Of a stretch of DNA of 64,000 bases, positions 41,713-50,459 are shown one piece after another. Source of the stretch: Actinomadura chibensis NBRC 106107 (GTDB lineage Bacteria > Actinomycetota > Actinomycetes > Streptosporangiales > Streptosporangiaceae); contig NZ_BCQP01000038.1 of NCBI RefSeq assembly GCF_001552135.1, forward strand, positions 62,001-126,000, given 5' to 3'. Every line of letters starts with the position of its first letter. Position 1 is the first letter of the stretch. Both the position numbers and the translations under genes were made by a program. The notes below the pieces were generated by a model. It was given only the letters and a program-made list of their open reading frames with translations, searched no databases and was not told where the DNA came from.

Positions 41713-42763
41713 CGTGGACCTCCGCGGCGAAGTGGCAGGCGGCGGCGTGGCCGGGCGCGACCGCGACGAGCGGCGGGCGCTCCGCCGCGCACACCGCCTC
41801 GGCGCGCGGGCAGCGCGGGTGGAACGGGCACCCGGGCGGCAGCGCGGCCGGGTCCGGCGGCGCGCCCTTGATCGGCAGCAGCGGCCCGCCGCGCCGGTCG
41901 AGCCGCGGCACCGACGCCAGCAGCCCCCGCGTGTACGGGTGCGCGGGACGCGCGTACAGCGCGCGGGCGGGCGCCTGCTCGGCGACCGACCCGGCGTACA
42001 TGACGACGATCCGGTCCGCGACCCCGGCGACGACGCCGAGGTCGTGGGTGATCAGCACCATGCCCATCCGCAGCTCGTCCTGGAGGTCGGCGAGCAGCCG
42101 CATGATCTGCGCCTGGACGGTCACGTCGAGCGCGGTGGTCGGCTCGTCGGCGATGAGGACGTCCGGCTCCAGCGCCAGCGCCATCGCGATCATGACGCGC
42201 TGCCGCATGCCGCCGGAGAACTGGTGCGGGTGGTCGCCGAGCCGCCGCGCGGCGGACGGGATCCGCACCCGCTCCATCAGCTCGACCGCCCTCGCCTTCG
42301 ACTCCCTCCGGCCGAGCCCGCGCCGGACCCGGTACAGCTCGCGGATCTGGTCGCCGACGGTGAAGACCGGGTTGAGGGCGGTCAGCGCGTCCTGGAAGAC
42401 CATCGCGACGCGGTCGCCCCGGTACTCGCGGCGCCTGCGCTCCGGCAGGCCGAGCAGGTCGGTGCCGCGCAGCCTCACCGAGCCGCGCTCGATCCGCGCG
42501 GGCGGGACGTCGAGGATGCCCATCACGGCCTGCGCCGCGACGCTCTTGCCCGACCCGGACTCCCCGAGGATCGCGACCGTCTCGCCCTCGTCGAGCGTGT
42601 AGGAGAGGCCGTTCACGGCGTGGACGTCGCGTCCGCGCACCCGGAACCGGACGTGCAGGTCGTCGACCTCCAGGAGCGGGGCGTCCGGGCGCGGGGCGTC
42701 CGGACGCGGCGCCGGGACCGCGGAGCCCTTCCCGCCGGTCGTCGCTTCGGTCATGGGCGTCAC
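41696..42763 (-). CDS. dppD: Oligopeptide/dipeptide ABC transporter ATPase (DppD type)
   Basis: ATPase of 355 residues. Walker A GESGSGKS, Q-loop MVFQDALTALNP, signature FSGGMRQR and Walker B LIADEPTTALD. The C-terminal extension has HPYTRGLLASVPRLD and a CPFHPRCPRAEAVCAAE segment as in the DppD group. GTG 42763 overlaps the stop of dppC (GTGA); ATG 42754 three codons later is an alternative. Pairs with DppF to power uptake. Confidence 0.94.
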   Translation of the reverse strand: MTPMTEATTGGKGSAVPAPRPDAPRPDAPLLEVDDLHVRFRVRGRDVHAVNGLSYTLDEGETVAILGESGSGKSVAAQAVMGILDVPPARIERGSVRLRGTDLLGLPERRRREYRGDRVAMVFQDALTALNPVFTVGDQIRELYRVRRGLGRRESKARAVELMERVRIPSAARRLGDHPHQFSGGMRQRVMIAMALALEPDVLIADEPTTALDVTVQAQIMRLLADLQDELRMGMVLITHDLGVVAGVADRIVVMYAGSVAEQAPARALYARPAHPYTRGLLASVPRLDRRGGPLLPIKGAPPDPAALPPGCPFHPRCPRAEAVCAAERPPLVAVAPGHAAACHFAAEVHGAEAE

Positions 42764-43680
42764 CGCAGTTTCGGGTCGAGGGCGTCGCGGACGGCGTCGC
42801 CGAGCATCAGGAAGCTGAGCACCGTCGCCGACAGGAACGCGCCGGGGAAGACCAGCAGGTGCGGGTGGTCGACGACGAAGTCCTTGGCCTGGCCGAGCTG
42901 CAGGCCCCAGGACACCTCCGGGTACTGGAGGCCGACGCCGAGGAAGTCGAGCGTCGCCTCCCCGACGATCACGTGGCCGACGTTGAGGGTGGCGACGACG
43001 ATCACCGGGGCGATCGCGTTCGGCAGTACGTGCCGGGCCATGATCCGCCGGTCGGACGCGCCGAGCAGCCGCGCCGCCTGCACGTAGTCGGCGTCCCGCA
43101 CGGAGATGACCTGGCCGCGCATGATGCGGATCATCGTCGTCCAGCCGAGCAGGACGAGCACGAGCGTCATCGCCCACATGCCGTGCCCGGGGAACGCGAC
43201 GAGGATCACCGTGGCGCCGAGCACGAACGGCAGCCCGAAGAACACGTCGGTGAGCCGGGCGATCAGCGCGTCCGCGACGCCGCCGTAGTACCCGGCGAGC
43301 GTCCCGAACAGCACGGCGATCAGCAGCGCGACCAGCGTGACGGCGACGCCGATCAGCAGCGTCGGGCGGGCGCCGTGCACGACCTGCGCGTAGTAGTCGC
43401 AGCCCGCGAGGTCGGTGCCGAACCAGTGCGCGCCGGACGGCCCGAGCTTGGACACGTTCGGGTCGCAGCCCTCGTTCGGGCCCGTCGCGGTGAACAGCCG
43501 GGGCACGGCCGCCATCAGCGCCACCAGCGCGAGGATCACCGCCGACCCCCAGAACACCCAGCGGCGGCGCAGGTCGCGCCAGGCGTCGTCCCACAGCGAG
43601 GCGCGGCCGATCTCGCCGCCCGCGACCGCGACCGCCGCCGCGCCGTCCGGCTCCAGCGTCCTCATCGGGCCCTCACTCAT
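42760..43680 (-). CDS. dppC: Oligopeptide/dipeptide ABC permease (DppC type)
   Basis: Permease of 306 residues with an N-terminal cytosolic tail, a helix near residues 40-60, a periplasmic segment HWFGTDLAGCDYYAQVVHGA and five further helices. The EAA-like loop is ARLLGASDRRIMARHVLPNA. Its start overlaps the stop of dppB by eight nt. Ends at the GTGA junction with dppD. Confidence 0.95.
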   Translation of the reverse strand: MSEGPMRTLEPDGAAAVAVAGGEIGRASLWDDAWRDLRRRWVFWGSAVILALVALMAAVPRLFTATGPNEGCDPNVSKLGPSGAHWFGTDLAGCDYYAQVVHGARPTLLIGVAVTLVALLIAVLFGTLAGYYGGVADALIARLTDVFFGLPFVLGATVILVAFPGHGMWAMTLVLVLLGWTTMIRIMRGQVISVRDADYVQAARLLGASDRRIMARHVLPNAIAPVIVVATLNVGHVIVGEATLDFLGVGLQYPEVSWGLQLGQAKDFVVDHPHLLVFPGAFLSATVLSFLMLGDAVRDALDPKLR

Positions 43681-44599
43681 AGCGGATCCTCGGGTCGAGC
43701 ACGCCGTACAGCAGGTCCACGACCAGGTTGACCAGCAGGAAGATCAGGACGAGCACGGTGACCGCGCCGACCACCACCGGCCCCTCCTTGAGCTGGATGG
43801 AGGTGAACACCTGCTGCCCGATGCCGGGCAGGTTGAAGATGCCCTCGGTCACGATCGCGCCGCCCATCAGGTTCCCGAAGTCGACGCCGAGGTAGGTGAC
43901 GACCGGGATCAGCGAGTTGCGCAGCGCGTGCCGCCCGACGACCCGCGCCCGCGACAGCCCCTTGGCGTTCGCGGTGCGGACGTAGTCGGCGCGCAGGTTC
44001 TCGGCGAGGCTCGTCCGGGTCAGCCGCGCGACGTACGACAGGCCGAGCGAGCCGAGGACGATCCCGGGCAGGATGTAGCTCATCGGCCAGCCGTCGTCCG
44101 TCCCGGCGGTCGGGAGGAGCTTCCAGTGCAGCCCGAACAGGAGCTGCGCCGTGTACCCGAGGACGAACACCGGCACCGCGATGACCAGCGTCGTCCCGCC
44201 GAGGACGAGCGTGTCGGCGAGCTTGCCGCGGCGCAGCCCCGCCCAGGTGCCGAGCGCGATCCCGACGACCAGCTCGAAGATCCACGCGGTGAGCGCGAGC
44301 AGCGCGGTGACCGTCCAGCGGCCGCCGAGCATCTCCGACACGCTCTGGCCCGTGTAGTTCTCGCCGAGGTCACCCCGCACGAGCCCCCACATGTACTTCC
44401 CGTACTGGACGAGCAGCGGGTCGTTCAGGTTGTACCGCTCGCGGAGCGTCTGCAGGACGTTCTCCGGGACGGGCTTGTCCCCGGCGAGCGCCTGGATCGG
44501 GTCGCCGGGCAGCGCGAACACCATCGCGTAGATCAGCAGGGTGGTGCCGATGAACACCGGGACCGCCTGGAGGAGCCGCCGGAGGGCGTAGCGCCACAT
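43673..44599 (-). CDS. dppB: Oligopeptide/dipeptide ABC permease (DppB type)
   Basis: Permease of 308 residues beginning MWRYALRRLLQAVPVFIGTT, typical of DppB/OppB. It has a periplasmic segment with RYNLNDPLLVQYGKYMWGL and the cytoplasmic EAA loop TANAKGLSRARVVGRHALRN. Six helices are predicted. It starts six nt after the binding-protein gene stop, consistent with one operon. Confidence 0.95.
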   Translation of the reverse strand: MWRYALRRLLQAVPVFIGTTLLIYAMVFALPGDPIQALAGDKPVPENVLQTLRERYNLNDPLLVQYGKYMWGLVRGDLGENYTGQSVSEMLGGRWTVTALLALTAWIFELVVGIALGTWAGLRRGKLADTLVLGGTTLVIAVPVFVLGYTAQLLFGLHWKLLPTAGTDDGWPMSYILPGIVLGSLGLSYVARLTRTSLAENLRADYVRTANAKGLSRARVVGRHALRNSLIPVVTYLGVDFGNLMGGAIVTEGIFNLPGIGQQVFTSIQLKEGPVVVGAVTVLVLIFLLVNLVVDLLYGVLDPRIRYE

Positions 44600-44605
44600 C
44601 GCCGG

Positions 44606-46237
44606 CTACTTCACCGTCACTTCGTTGACGACCAGGCCGGTCGCCCACGGGGTGATCGTCACGTGCTCCACCCGGTCGGAGCGCCCGCCCTGGCCCGCCC
44701 ACGTCCACAGCGGGATCATCGGCAGCTCGCGGACGGCGACGTCCTCGGCCCGCTGGTAGAGGCCGAGCGCGGCGGTGCGGTCGGGCGTCCGGTTGGCCTG
44801 GGCGATGAGGTCGTCGAACTCCTTGTTCTTCCAGCCCATGCGGTTGCTTCCGGAGCTCCACATGTTCTCCAGGTAGTTCTGGGCGCTCGGGTAGTCGGCC
44901 TCCCAGTTCTGCCGGTAGGGGCCTTTCTCCTCGTGCTTGTTCAGCATGGAGAAGTAGTCGGACGCGGGCACCTGCCGGAACTGGATGTCCTGGATTCCGA
45001 GGTTCTGGCGAAGCGAATTCGCGACGATCTGCATCCATTGGGCGTAGGTGGGCTGGGCGTTGGAGAAGTACAGTTCCAGCGTCCCCTTGAACCCTCCGGC
45101 CTTCTGGAACAACTGCTTGGCCTTCGCGGGGTTGAACGTGCACGCCTCGCCGCACGCGTTCGGCCGGTGCCCCTGGATGATGGCGGGGAGCAGCGAGTCG
45201 GCGGGAAGGTAGTCGCCGTTGTAGACGGCCTTGTTGATGCCCTGCCTGTCGATGACCATCGAAATGGCCCTGCGCAGGTCGGGGCTCGCGAACCGGCCGT
45301 CCCACAGCGGGAACCCGAGGTAGTCCATCGTGCCCATCCTGCGCGGCAGGTACTGCTCGCCGAGCAGCCGTTTCGCCTCGGGCACCTTCGCGGCCGGGAT
45401 CGTCTGCAGTACGTCGATGCGCCCGGCGCGCAGGTCGGTGTAGGCGGTGTCGGCGCTGGAATAGCTCTTCCAGACGACGCCCTTGTTCTTCGGTTTGCGC
45501 GGCCCGGCGTAGCCGTCGAACGGGACGAGCCGCACCTGCCTGTTGCGCTCCCAGTTCCCGTCCATCTTGTACGGGCCGTTGCCGATCGGGTGGACGTCGA
45601 ACGCCTTGAGGTCCTTCAGCCCCGCCTGCGGCATCGGCGCGAAGGCCGGATACGTCAGCAGGAGCGGGAACTGGTTGAACGGGTCGGTCAGCGTGACCTT
45701 GAGCGTGTTCTCGTCGACGACCTCGACGCCCGACAGCTTGTCGGCCTTCGGTTTCGCCTTCTCGTCCTCGGGGTTCATGTCGGCGTACCCCTGGAAATGC
45801 GAGAAGTAGTCGTTGGCGCCGTAGGCGTTCGGGCCGTAGGCGGCGTTGTTCCAGCCGTCCGCGAAGCTCCGCGCGGTCACCGGCTCGCCGTTGTGGAACT
45901 TCCGGCCCGGCCTGATCTTGATCGTCCAGACCTTCTGGTCGTCGCTCGTCACCGACTCGGCGGCGAGGTCGTAGGACGTCCCGTCGGGCCTCAGCCCCAC
46001 CAGGTTGTCGAACAGGCCGCTGAGCACGTCGAACGAGTAACTGCTGGTCGTGTTGCCCGGGACCAGGTGGTCGGGCTCGGGATGGCCCACCGTGAACGTG
46101 CCGTCGCTCGCGCCCGCGTCGCCCCCGCCGCACGCCGACAGGCCGAGCGACGCGGCGAGCGACAGGGCGAGCGACATGGCGGCGAGCCCGGCGGCCGTCC
46201 GGCGCGGTCCCCTTCCGGCACCCCTCTGGCTGGTCAT
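44606..46237 (-). CDS. dppA: Peptide-binding lipoprotein of the Dpp importer
   Basis: Family 5 solute-binding lipoprotein of 543 residues. The signal peptide ends in the lipobox LSAC followed by GGGDAGASDG. The mature part includes TSSYSFDVLSGLFDNLVG, IKIRPGRKFHNGEPVTARSF (split over the conserved SBP_bac_5 region), and NLGIQDIQFRQVP. ATG 46237 follows GAGGAG. It delivers di- or oligopeptides to the DppBCDF complex. Several of its segments use more A/T in third positions than neighbours, which is common for exported proteins. It is divergent from an M20 peptidase gene. Confidence 0.94.
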   Translation of the reverse strand: MTSQRGAGRGPRRTAAGLAAMSLALSLAASLGLSACGGGDAGASDGTFTVGHPEPDHLVPGNTTSSYSFDVLSGLFDNLVGLRPDGTSYDLAAESVTSDDQKVWTIKIRPGRKFHNGEPVTARSFADGWNNAAYGPNAYGANDYFSHFQGYADMNPEDEKAKPKADKLSGVEVVDENTLKVTLTDPFNQFPLLLTYPAFAPMPQAGLKDLKAFDVHPIGNGPYKMDGNWERNRQVRLVPFDGYAGPRKPKNKGVVWKSYSSADTAYTDLRAGRIDVLQTIPAAKVPEAKRLLGEQYLPRRMGTMDYLGFPLWDGRFASPDLRRAISMVIDRQGINKAVYNGDYLPADSLLPAIIQGHRPNACGEACTFNPAKAKQLFQKAGGFKGTLELYFSNAQPTYAQWMQIVANSLRQNLGIQDIQFRQVPASDYFSMLNKHEEKGPYRQNWEADYPSAQNYLENMWSSGSNRMGWKNKEFDDLIAQANRTPDRTAALGLYQRAEDVAVRELPMIPLWTWAGQGGRSDRVEHVTITPWATGLVVNEVTVK

Positions 46238-46382
46238 GCTCCTCCTCGGCCCTCGCACCGTCGCGCCGCGGGCGCTTGGCCGCCCGCCGCACCTAGATTG
46301 CTGGCAGCGTCGTACTCGCGGTGACCGTTTGGATACGCCGCTGACGGAGTCGAAACCGGATCGAGACGTTTTTGATCAACCG

Positions 46383-46410
46383 TTGACACAGGTCAGCGGC
46401 GGAGGAAAAT
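46383..46410 (+). promoter_or_regulatory. Sigma-70-like promoter for the M20 peptidase gene
   Basis: Consensus -35 TTGACA (46383-46388), 16-nt spacer, and GAAAAT (46405-46410), four of six matches to TATAAT. The transcript would start near 46417, which favours ATG 46442 as the peptidase start. It also lies within the 204-nt gap that must hold the divergent dppA promoter. Confidence 0.55.
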
Positions 46411-46441
46411 GAAGGTTTGTTCCGAAAGGGGTGGGACGGGA

Positions 46442-47788
46442 ATGGAGGTTCGCGACGATTCACCGGGCGCCGAGCAGGCGGCGGAAATGTCGGCGAAAAC
46501 GGCGGCGGAGGCGGCGGAGATCTGCGCCGACCTGATCCGGTTCGACACGACGAACCGGGGCGAGGGCGTGGCGCGGCCGGAGCGTCCGGCCGCCGAGCAC
46601 GTCGCCGGGCTGCTGGACGAGGCCGGCGCCGCCCCCGTGGTCGTCGAGTCCGCGCCCGGCCGCGCGAGCGTGCTGGCCCGGCTGCCCGGGACCGACCCGT
46701 CGCATCCGGCGTTCCTCGTCCACGGGCATCTGGACGTGGTGCCCGCCGACCCGGCGGAGTGGACCGTCCCGCCGTTCTCCGGCGAGGTCCGCGACGGCTG
46801 CGTGTGGGGCCGCGGCGCCGTGGACATGAAGGGCGCCCTCGCGATGACGCTGGCGACCGTCCGGCGGCGGCTGCGCGAGGGGCGGCGCACGCGCGGCGAC
46901 CTGGTGCTGGCGTTCCTCGCCGACGAGGAGTGCACCGGCGAGTACGGCTCCCGGTACGTCGCCCGCGAGCACCGCGATTTCTTCGCGGGCTGCGCGGAGG
47001 CGATCAGCGAGTCGGGCGGGTTCAGCGTCGCGGCGGGCGGCGCGCGGATCTACCCGATCGCGACCGGCGAGCGCGGCACCGCCTGGATGCGGCTGACGGC
47101 GCGCGGGACGGCCGGGCACGGGTCGAAGCCCGCGCCCGACAACCCGGTCGCCGAACTGGCGCACGCCGTGTCGCGGCTGGCCGCCCACGAGTGGCCGGTG
47201 CGGCTGACGCCCGGCGTCCGCGCCCTGCTGGACGGCCTGGCCGACGCCCTCGGCACGACCATCGACCACGACCGGCTGGACGCGGAGGCGGCGCGGCTCG
47301 GCGGCGTCGGACGCCTGTTCGCCGGGACGGTCCGCAACTCCGCCAACCCGACCCGGCTGGACGCCGGATACAAGGTCAACGTCGTGCCCGGCACGGCGTC
47401 CGCGCAGGTCGACGGCCGCTACCTGCCCGGCACCGGCGACGAGTTCCTCGCCACCGTCGACCGGCTCCTCGGCCCGAAGGTCACCCGCGAGTTCGTCAAC
47501 CACGAGGAGGCCCCGGCGGCCGACCCGGAGGGCCCGACGTTCGCCGCGCTCGCCGCCGCGCTCCGCGCCGAGGACCCGGCCGCCCGCCCCGTCCCGTACG
47601 TGATGGCGGGCGGCACGGACGCGAAGTCGTTCCACCGGATCGGCGTCACGAGCTTCGGCTTCACCCCGCTGGCCCTCGGCGCGGACCTCGACTACTTCGG
47701 CATGTTCCACGGCGTGGACGAGCGCGTCCCGCTGGACGGGCTGGCGTTCGGCACCCGCGTCCTCGACCGCTTCCTCGACACCCGCTGA
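46442..47788 (+). CDS. M20 family metallopeptidase
   Basis: Di-zinc aminoacylase/carboxypeptidase of 448 residues. Metal-ligand regions are visible: HGHLDVVPAD, GRGAVDMKGALAM, FLADEECTGEYGS, and the C-terminal GMFHGVDERVP; AGHGSKP lies in the dimerisation domain. It is similar to ArgE/DapE/CPG2-like M20 members. ATG 46442 is chosen on promoter evidence; ATG 46409 is also in frame but sits at the promoter -10 region with GGAGG only three bases away. Next to the dpp importer, it probably cleaves imported peptides or N-acyl amino acids. Confidence 0.9.
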   Translation: MEVRDDSPGAEQAAEMSAKTAAEAAEICADLIRFDTTNRGEGVARPERPAAEHVAGLLDEAGAAPVVVESAPGRASVLARLPGTDPSHPAFLVHGHLDVVPADPAEWTVPPFSGEVRDGCVWGRGAVDMKGALAMTLATVRRRLREGRRTRGDLVLAFLADEECTGEYGSRYVAREHRDFFAGCAEAISESGGFSVAAGGARIYPIATGERGTAWMRLTARGTAGHGSKPAPDNPVAELAHAVSRLAAHEWPVRLTPGVRALLDGLADALGTTIDHDRLDAEAARLGGVGRLFAGTVRNSANPTRLDAGYKVNVVPGTASAQVDGRYLPGTGDEFLATVDRLLGPKVTREFVNHEEAPAADPEGPTFAALAAALRAEDPAARPVPYVMAGGTDAKSFHRIGVTSFGFTPLALGADLDYFGMFHGVDERVPLDGLAFGTRVLDRFLDTR

Positions 47789-47789
47789 G

Positions 47790-48566
47790 TCACTGCGACC
47801 GCTGGTAGCTGCGGAACGAGAAGACCGCCAGGCTCACCGCCGCGACGGTCAGGGCGAGCAGCCACGATCCGTGCAGGGCGGCCGAGCCCCAGTCGGGGTC
47901 GTCCGACAGCGCGGCGCGGGCGGCGTCCAGCGCCCAGCTCACCGGGTTCGCCGCCGACACGTGCCGGATCCACGGCGGCATCAGGCCCTTCGCCATGAAC
48001 GCCGACGACAGGAACGTGAGCGGCAGCAGCAGCATCACGTTCAGGCCGATGATCGTGTTCCGGTCCCGGACCAGCAGCGCGAGGGTGTTGGACAGCGCGG
48101 CGAGGACGACCCCGACCAGCACGGCCGCCGCGACGAGCACGGGCAGCCCGGCCGCCCCGCCCGGGTAGTGCGCGCCCGCCGCCCAGCCCAGCAGGACGAT
48201 CACGAGCGACTGGAACGCCGTGCTGAGCGCCTGCTCGATCACGCCCGCGTTGGCGATGGCGCTGCGCCGCACCGGCGTGACCAGGAACCGGTTCAGGGTG
48301 CCGCGCTCGATCTCGTCCATGGTCGCCATCCCGGCGAACGAGTTCAGCGACACCGCGTTCATGATCACGACGCCGGGGACGATGTAGTCGATATAGGACT
48401 GAGTCCCGAACCCGGGCAGCTCCACGATCTTCTTGAACAGCTCGCCGAACAGGAACAGCCAGATCATCGGCTGCGCCAGCGTCAGGACGAGGACGGCGGG
48501 GTTGCGCAGCAGCGCCGTGAGCCGCCGATGGGTCATCCACCAGGTTCCGGTCACCAGCGCGCTCAT
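47790..48566 (-). CDS. ABC-2 type permease, DrrB-like
   Basis: Membrane protein of 258 residues with six hydrophobic segments. The ABC-2 motif appears as GTLNRFLVTPVRRSAI, and the N terminus reads TALLRNPAVLVLTLAQPMIWLFLFG, a pattern of DrrB/ NodJ-type permeases. ATG 48566 overlaps the ATPase stop (ATGA). With the ATPase it likely exports a drug or lipid. Its stop is two bases from the convergent peptidase stop. Confidence 0.93.
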   Translation of the reverse strand: MSALVTGTWWMTHRRLTALLRNPAVLVLTLAQPMIWLFLFGELFKKIVELPGFGTQSYIDYIVPGVVIMNAVSLNSFAGMATMDEIERGTLNRFLVTPVRRSAIANAGVIEQALSTAFQSLVIVLLGWAAGAHYPGGAAGLPVLVAAAVLVGVVLAALSNTLALLVRDRNTIIGLNVMLLLPLTFLSSAFMAKGLMPPWIRHVSAANPVSWALDAARAALSDDPDWGSAALHGSWLLALTVAAVSLAVFSFRSYQRSQ

Positions 48567-49558
48567 CGGGCGCCTCCCGCCGCCGCGGGCGCGGGGGCCT
48601 GCGCGGCGTCGGCCTGGGCGAAGCGGCGTCCGGCGTAGCGGAGGTAGACGTCGTCCAGGGACGGCCGCGCGACGGTCGCCGCCGCGGCCGGGGCGCCCGC
48701 CTGGTCGAGCGCGGCGAGCACGGCGGGCACGGCCGCCGCGCCGTCGTCGGCGCGGGCGCTGAGCCGCGGCCCGTCCACGACGACCTCCCGGACGCCGGGC
48801 AGGCGGTCGAGCGCGGCGCGCACCAGCGGCTCGGGCGGCGCCTCCGCCCACTCCACGTGGACGGCGTCGCCGCGCAGCTCGCCCTTGAGCCCGTCGGGGG
48901 TGCCCTCGGCGACGACGCGCCCGCGGTCGACGATCGCGAGCCGCCGCGCCAGCCGGTCGGCCTCCTCCAGGTAGTGGGTGGTGAGCAGGATGGCGAGGGC
49001 GTCGTCCCCGGCGAGCCGGGCGATCTCGGCCCACATGGACGCGCGGGCCTCCGGGTCGAGGCCGGTGGTGGGCTCGTCCAGGAACAGCACCTGCGGCCGG
49101 TGGACGAGCCCGAGCGCGACGTCGAGCCGCCTGCGCATCCCGCCCGAGTAGGTCTTCACCGGCCGGGACGCGGCGTCCTCCAGCCCGAACCGGGCGAGCA
49201 GCTCGGCGGCGCGCCGCCGGGCGTCTCCCCCGCCGAGCCCGTAGAGGCGGCCCTGCAGGACGAGGTTCGCGACGCCGCTCGCGTCGGGGTCGGCGCCGGA
49301 CCGCTGCGACACGACGCCGATGACGCGCCGCACCCGGTCCGGGCGGCGCAGCACGTCGTGCCCGGCGACGGCGGCGGCGCCCGCGTCCGGCCGGATCAGC
49401 GTGGTGAGGATCTTGACGGTGGTGGACTTGCCCGCCCCGTTCGGGCCGAGCAGGCCGAGGATCTCGCCCCGGCCGACGGTGACGGCGAGCCCGTCCAGGG
49501 CCCGGACGTCACCGGGATAGGTCTTCACGAGGCCCTCGGCCTCGATGGCGTGCGCCAT
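48563..49558 (-). CDS. Daunorubicin-resistance-type ABC ATPase (DrrA-like)
   Basis: ATPase of 331 residues. Walker A is GPNGAGKST, signature YSGGMRRR, Walker B VLFLDEPTTGLD, and the D-loop/H-loop is ILLTTHYLEEADRL. A C-terminal domain of about 95 residues (ending PSLDDVYLRYAGRRF) is the DrrA/CcmA-like extension. This family exports drugs such as anthracyclines. It is preceded by a PadR regulator and its terminator, all on the same strand. Confidence 0.94.
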   Translation of the reverse strand: MAHAIEAEGLVKTYPGDVRALDGLAVTVGRGEILGLLGPNGAGKSTTVKILTTLIRPDAGAAAVAGHDVLRRPDRVRRVIGVVSQRSGADPDASGVANLVLQGRLYGLGGGDARRRAAELLARFGLEDAASRPVKTYSGGMRRRLDVALGLVHRPQVLFLDEPTTGLDPEARASMWAEIARLAGDDALAILLTTHYLEEADRLARRLAIVDRGRVVAEGTPDGLKGELRGDAVHVEWAEAPPEPLVRAALDRLPGVREVVVDGPRLSARADDGAAAVPAVLAALDQAGAPAAAATVARPSLDDVYLRYAGRRFAQADAAQAPAPAAAGGAR

Positions 49559-49667
49559 GGTCGTCTCCGTGTTCGCAAGGAGTGCCGAGCGGAGCGACCC
49601 GGATAGGCTTGACGTGCGTGCTCGCCGTCCGGGCCGCGCTCCGCGCGGGTTCGGTGGTGGGTTCTCC

Positions 49668-49703
49668 GGCCCGGCGGCGGTGTTGCAGCACCGCCGCCGG
49701 GCC
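49668..49703 (-). terminator. Rho-independent terminator after the PadR gene
   Basis: Perfect 15-bp stem with arms GGCCCGGCGGCGGTG and CACCGCCGCCGGGCC around loop TTGCAG. It lies 10 nt after the PadR stop. The transporter genes further downstream on the same strand therefore need their own promoter in the remaining 109 nt. Confidence 0.85.
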
Positions 49704-49712
49704 TCCGTCGCG

Positions 49713-50357
49713 CTAGTCCGGGGCCGCTCCCCTCTCCGCCAGCTCGGCGAGCTCGGGCGGAAGCTCCCCGGTCTCGTGGAAGGCCCGCCAGAGGTCGAGG
49801 TGCGGGAGCGTGCCGTCCTCGATCTCGGCGAGGAAGCCGCGCACCCACGCGACCTCGGCCCGCTGGATCGCGAGGTCGTACTCGCTTTCGATCAGGAAGA
49901 GCCGGGGGAGGTCGGACGCGGCGGCGAGCGCGGCCTCGTCGTCGGCGATCCGCCGCTCCATGAGGTCGAGGCGGCGGCGCAGGAGGGCGGCCGTCTCGTC
50001 CGGGCCGAGCGCGCCGAGCACCGACAGCCCGGCCTCGAACCGGGGCCGCTCCCGGACGGGCTCCCCGATCAGCTCCCGGACCCAGTCGGCCAGCTCGTCG
50101 CGGCCCGCGTCCGTGATGCGGTAGACGGTCCGCTCCGGGCGGGCGCCCTTGCGGTCGCTGCCCTCCACGGCGAGGAAGCCGTGCTTCTCCAGGTTGGCCA
50201 CGACGGTGTAGAGCGAGCCCCACTTGATGTCCATGTCGTGCTCCTTGCCGCGGGCACGCATCAGCGAGGCCATCTCGTACGGGTGCATCGGCCTGGCCGA
50301 GACCGTCGACAGCACGGCGAGCCCCAGCAGGTTGCCCACCTTGCGCCGCTTGGCCAT
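49713..50357 (-). CDS. PadR-family transcriptional regulator
   Basis: Regulator of 214 residues. The winged-helix domain includes LAVLSTVSARPMHPYEMASLM and the PadR motif WGSLYTVVANLEKHGFLA, then YRITDAGRDELADWV. The C-terminal VirR-like helical domain is about 100 residues. ATG 50357 follows GAGGGG. Located beside a DrrAB-type exporter; PadR proteins often sense the exported compound and repress such operons. Operator-like repeats lie just upstream. Confidence 0.93.
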   Translation of the reverse strand: MAKRRKVGNLLGLAVLSTVSARPMHPYEMASLMRARGKEHDMDIKWGSLYTVVANLEKHGFLAVEGSDRKGARPERTVYRITDAGRDELADWVRELIGEPVRERPRFEAGLSVLGALGPDETAALLRRRLDLMERRIADDEAALAAASDLPRLFLIESEYDLAIQRAEVAWVRGFLAEIEDGTLPHLDLWRAFHETGELPPELAELAERGAAPD

Positions 50358-50367
50358 CACCCCTCCT

Positions 50368-50393
50368 CGTATACGAGTACTCGTAGGCGAGTA
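50368..50393. promoter_or_regulatory. Nested ACTCG palindromes upstream of the PadR gene
   Basis: TACGAGTACTCGTA (50372-50385) is a perfect 14-bp palindrome. It overlaps two others, TCGTATACGA (50368-50377) and TACTCG-TAGG-CGAGTA (50378-50393), giving four alternately oriented ACTCG half-sites in 26 bp just before the PadR gene. This is a good candidate for an autoregulatory PadR operator. Confidence 0.7.
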
Positions 50394-50459
50394 TAGGCGG
50401 GGCGCGCCGGTCCCGTCCAGGCCGGTCGGGGACGGCGCGCGACGGGTAAAGATCGGAAC

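Noticed and set aside
46409..46441. ATG 46409 as the M20 peptidase start
   Set aside because: It lies in the -10 region of a TTGACA promoter and its GGAGG is only three bases away; ATG 46442 fits better, though this is not certain.
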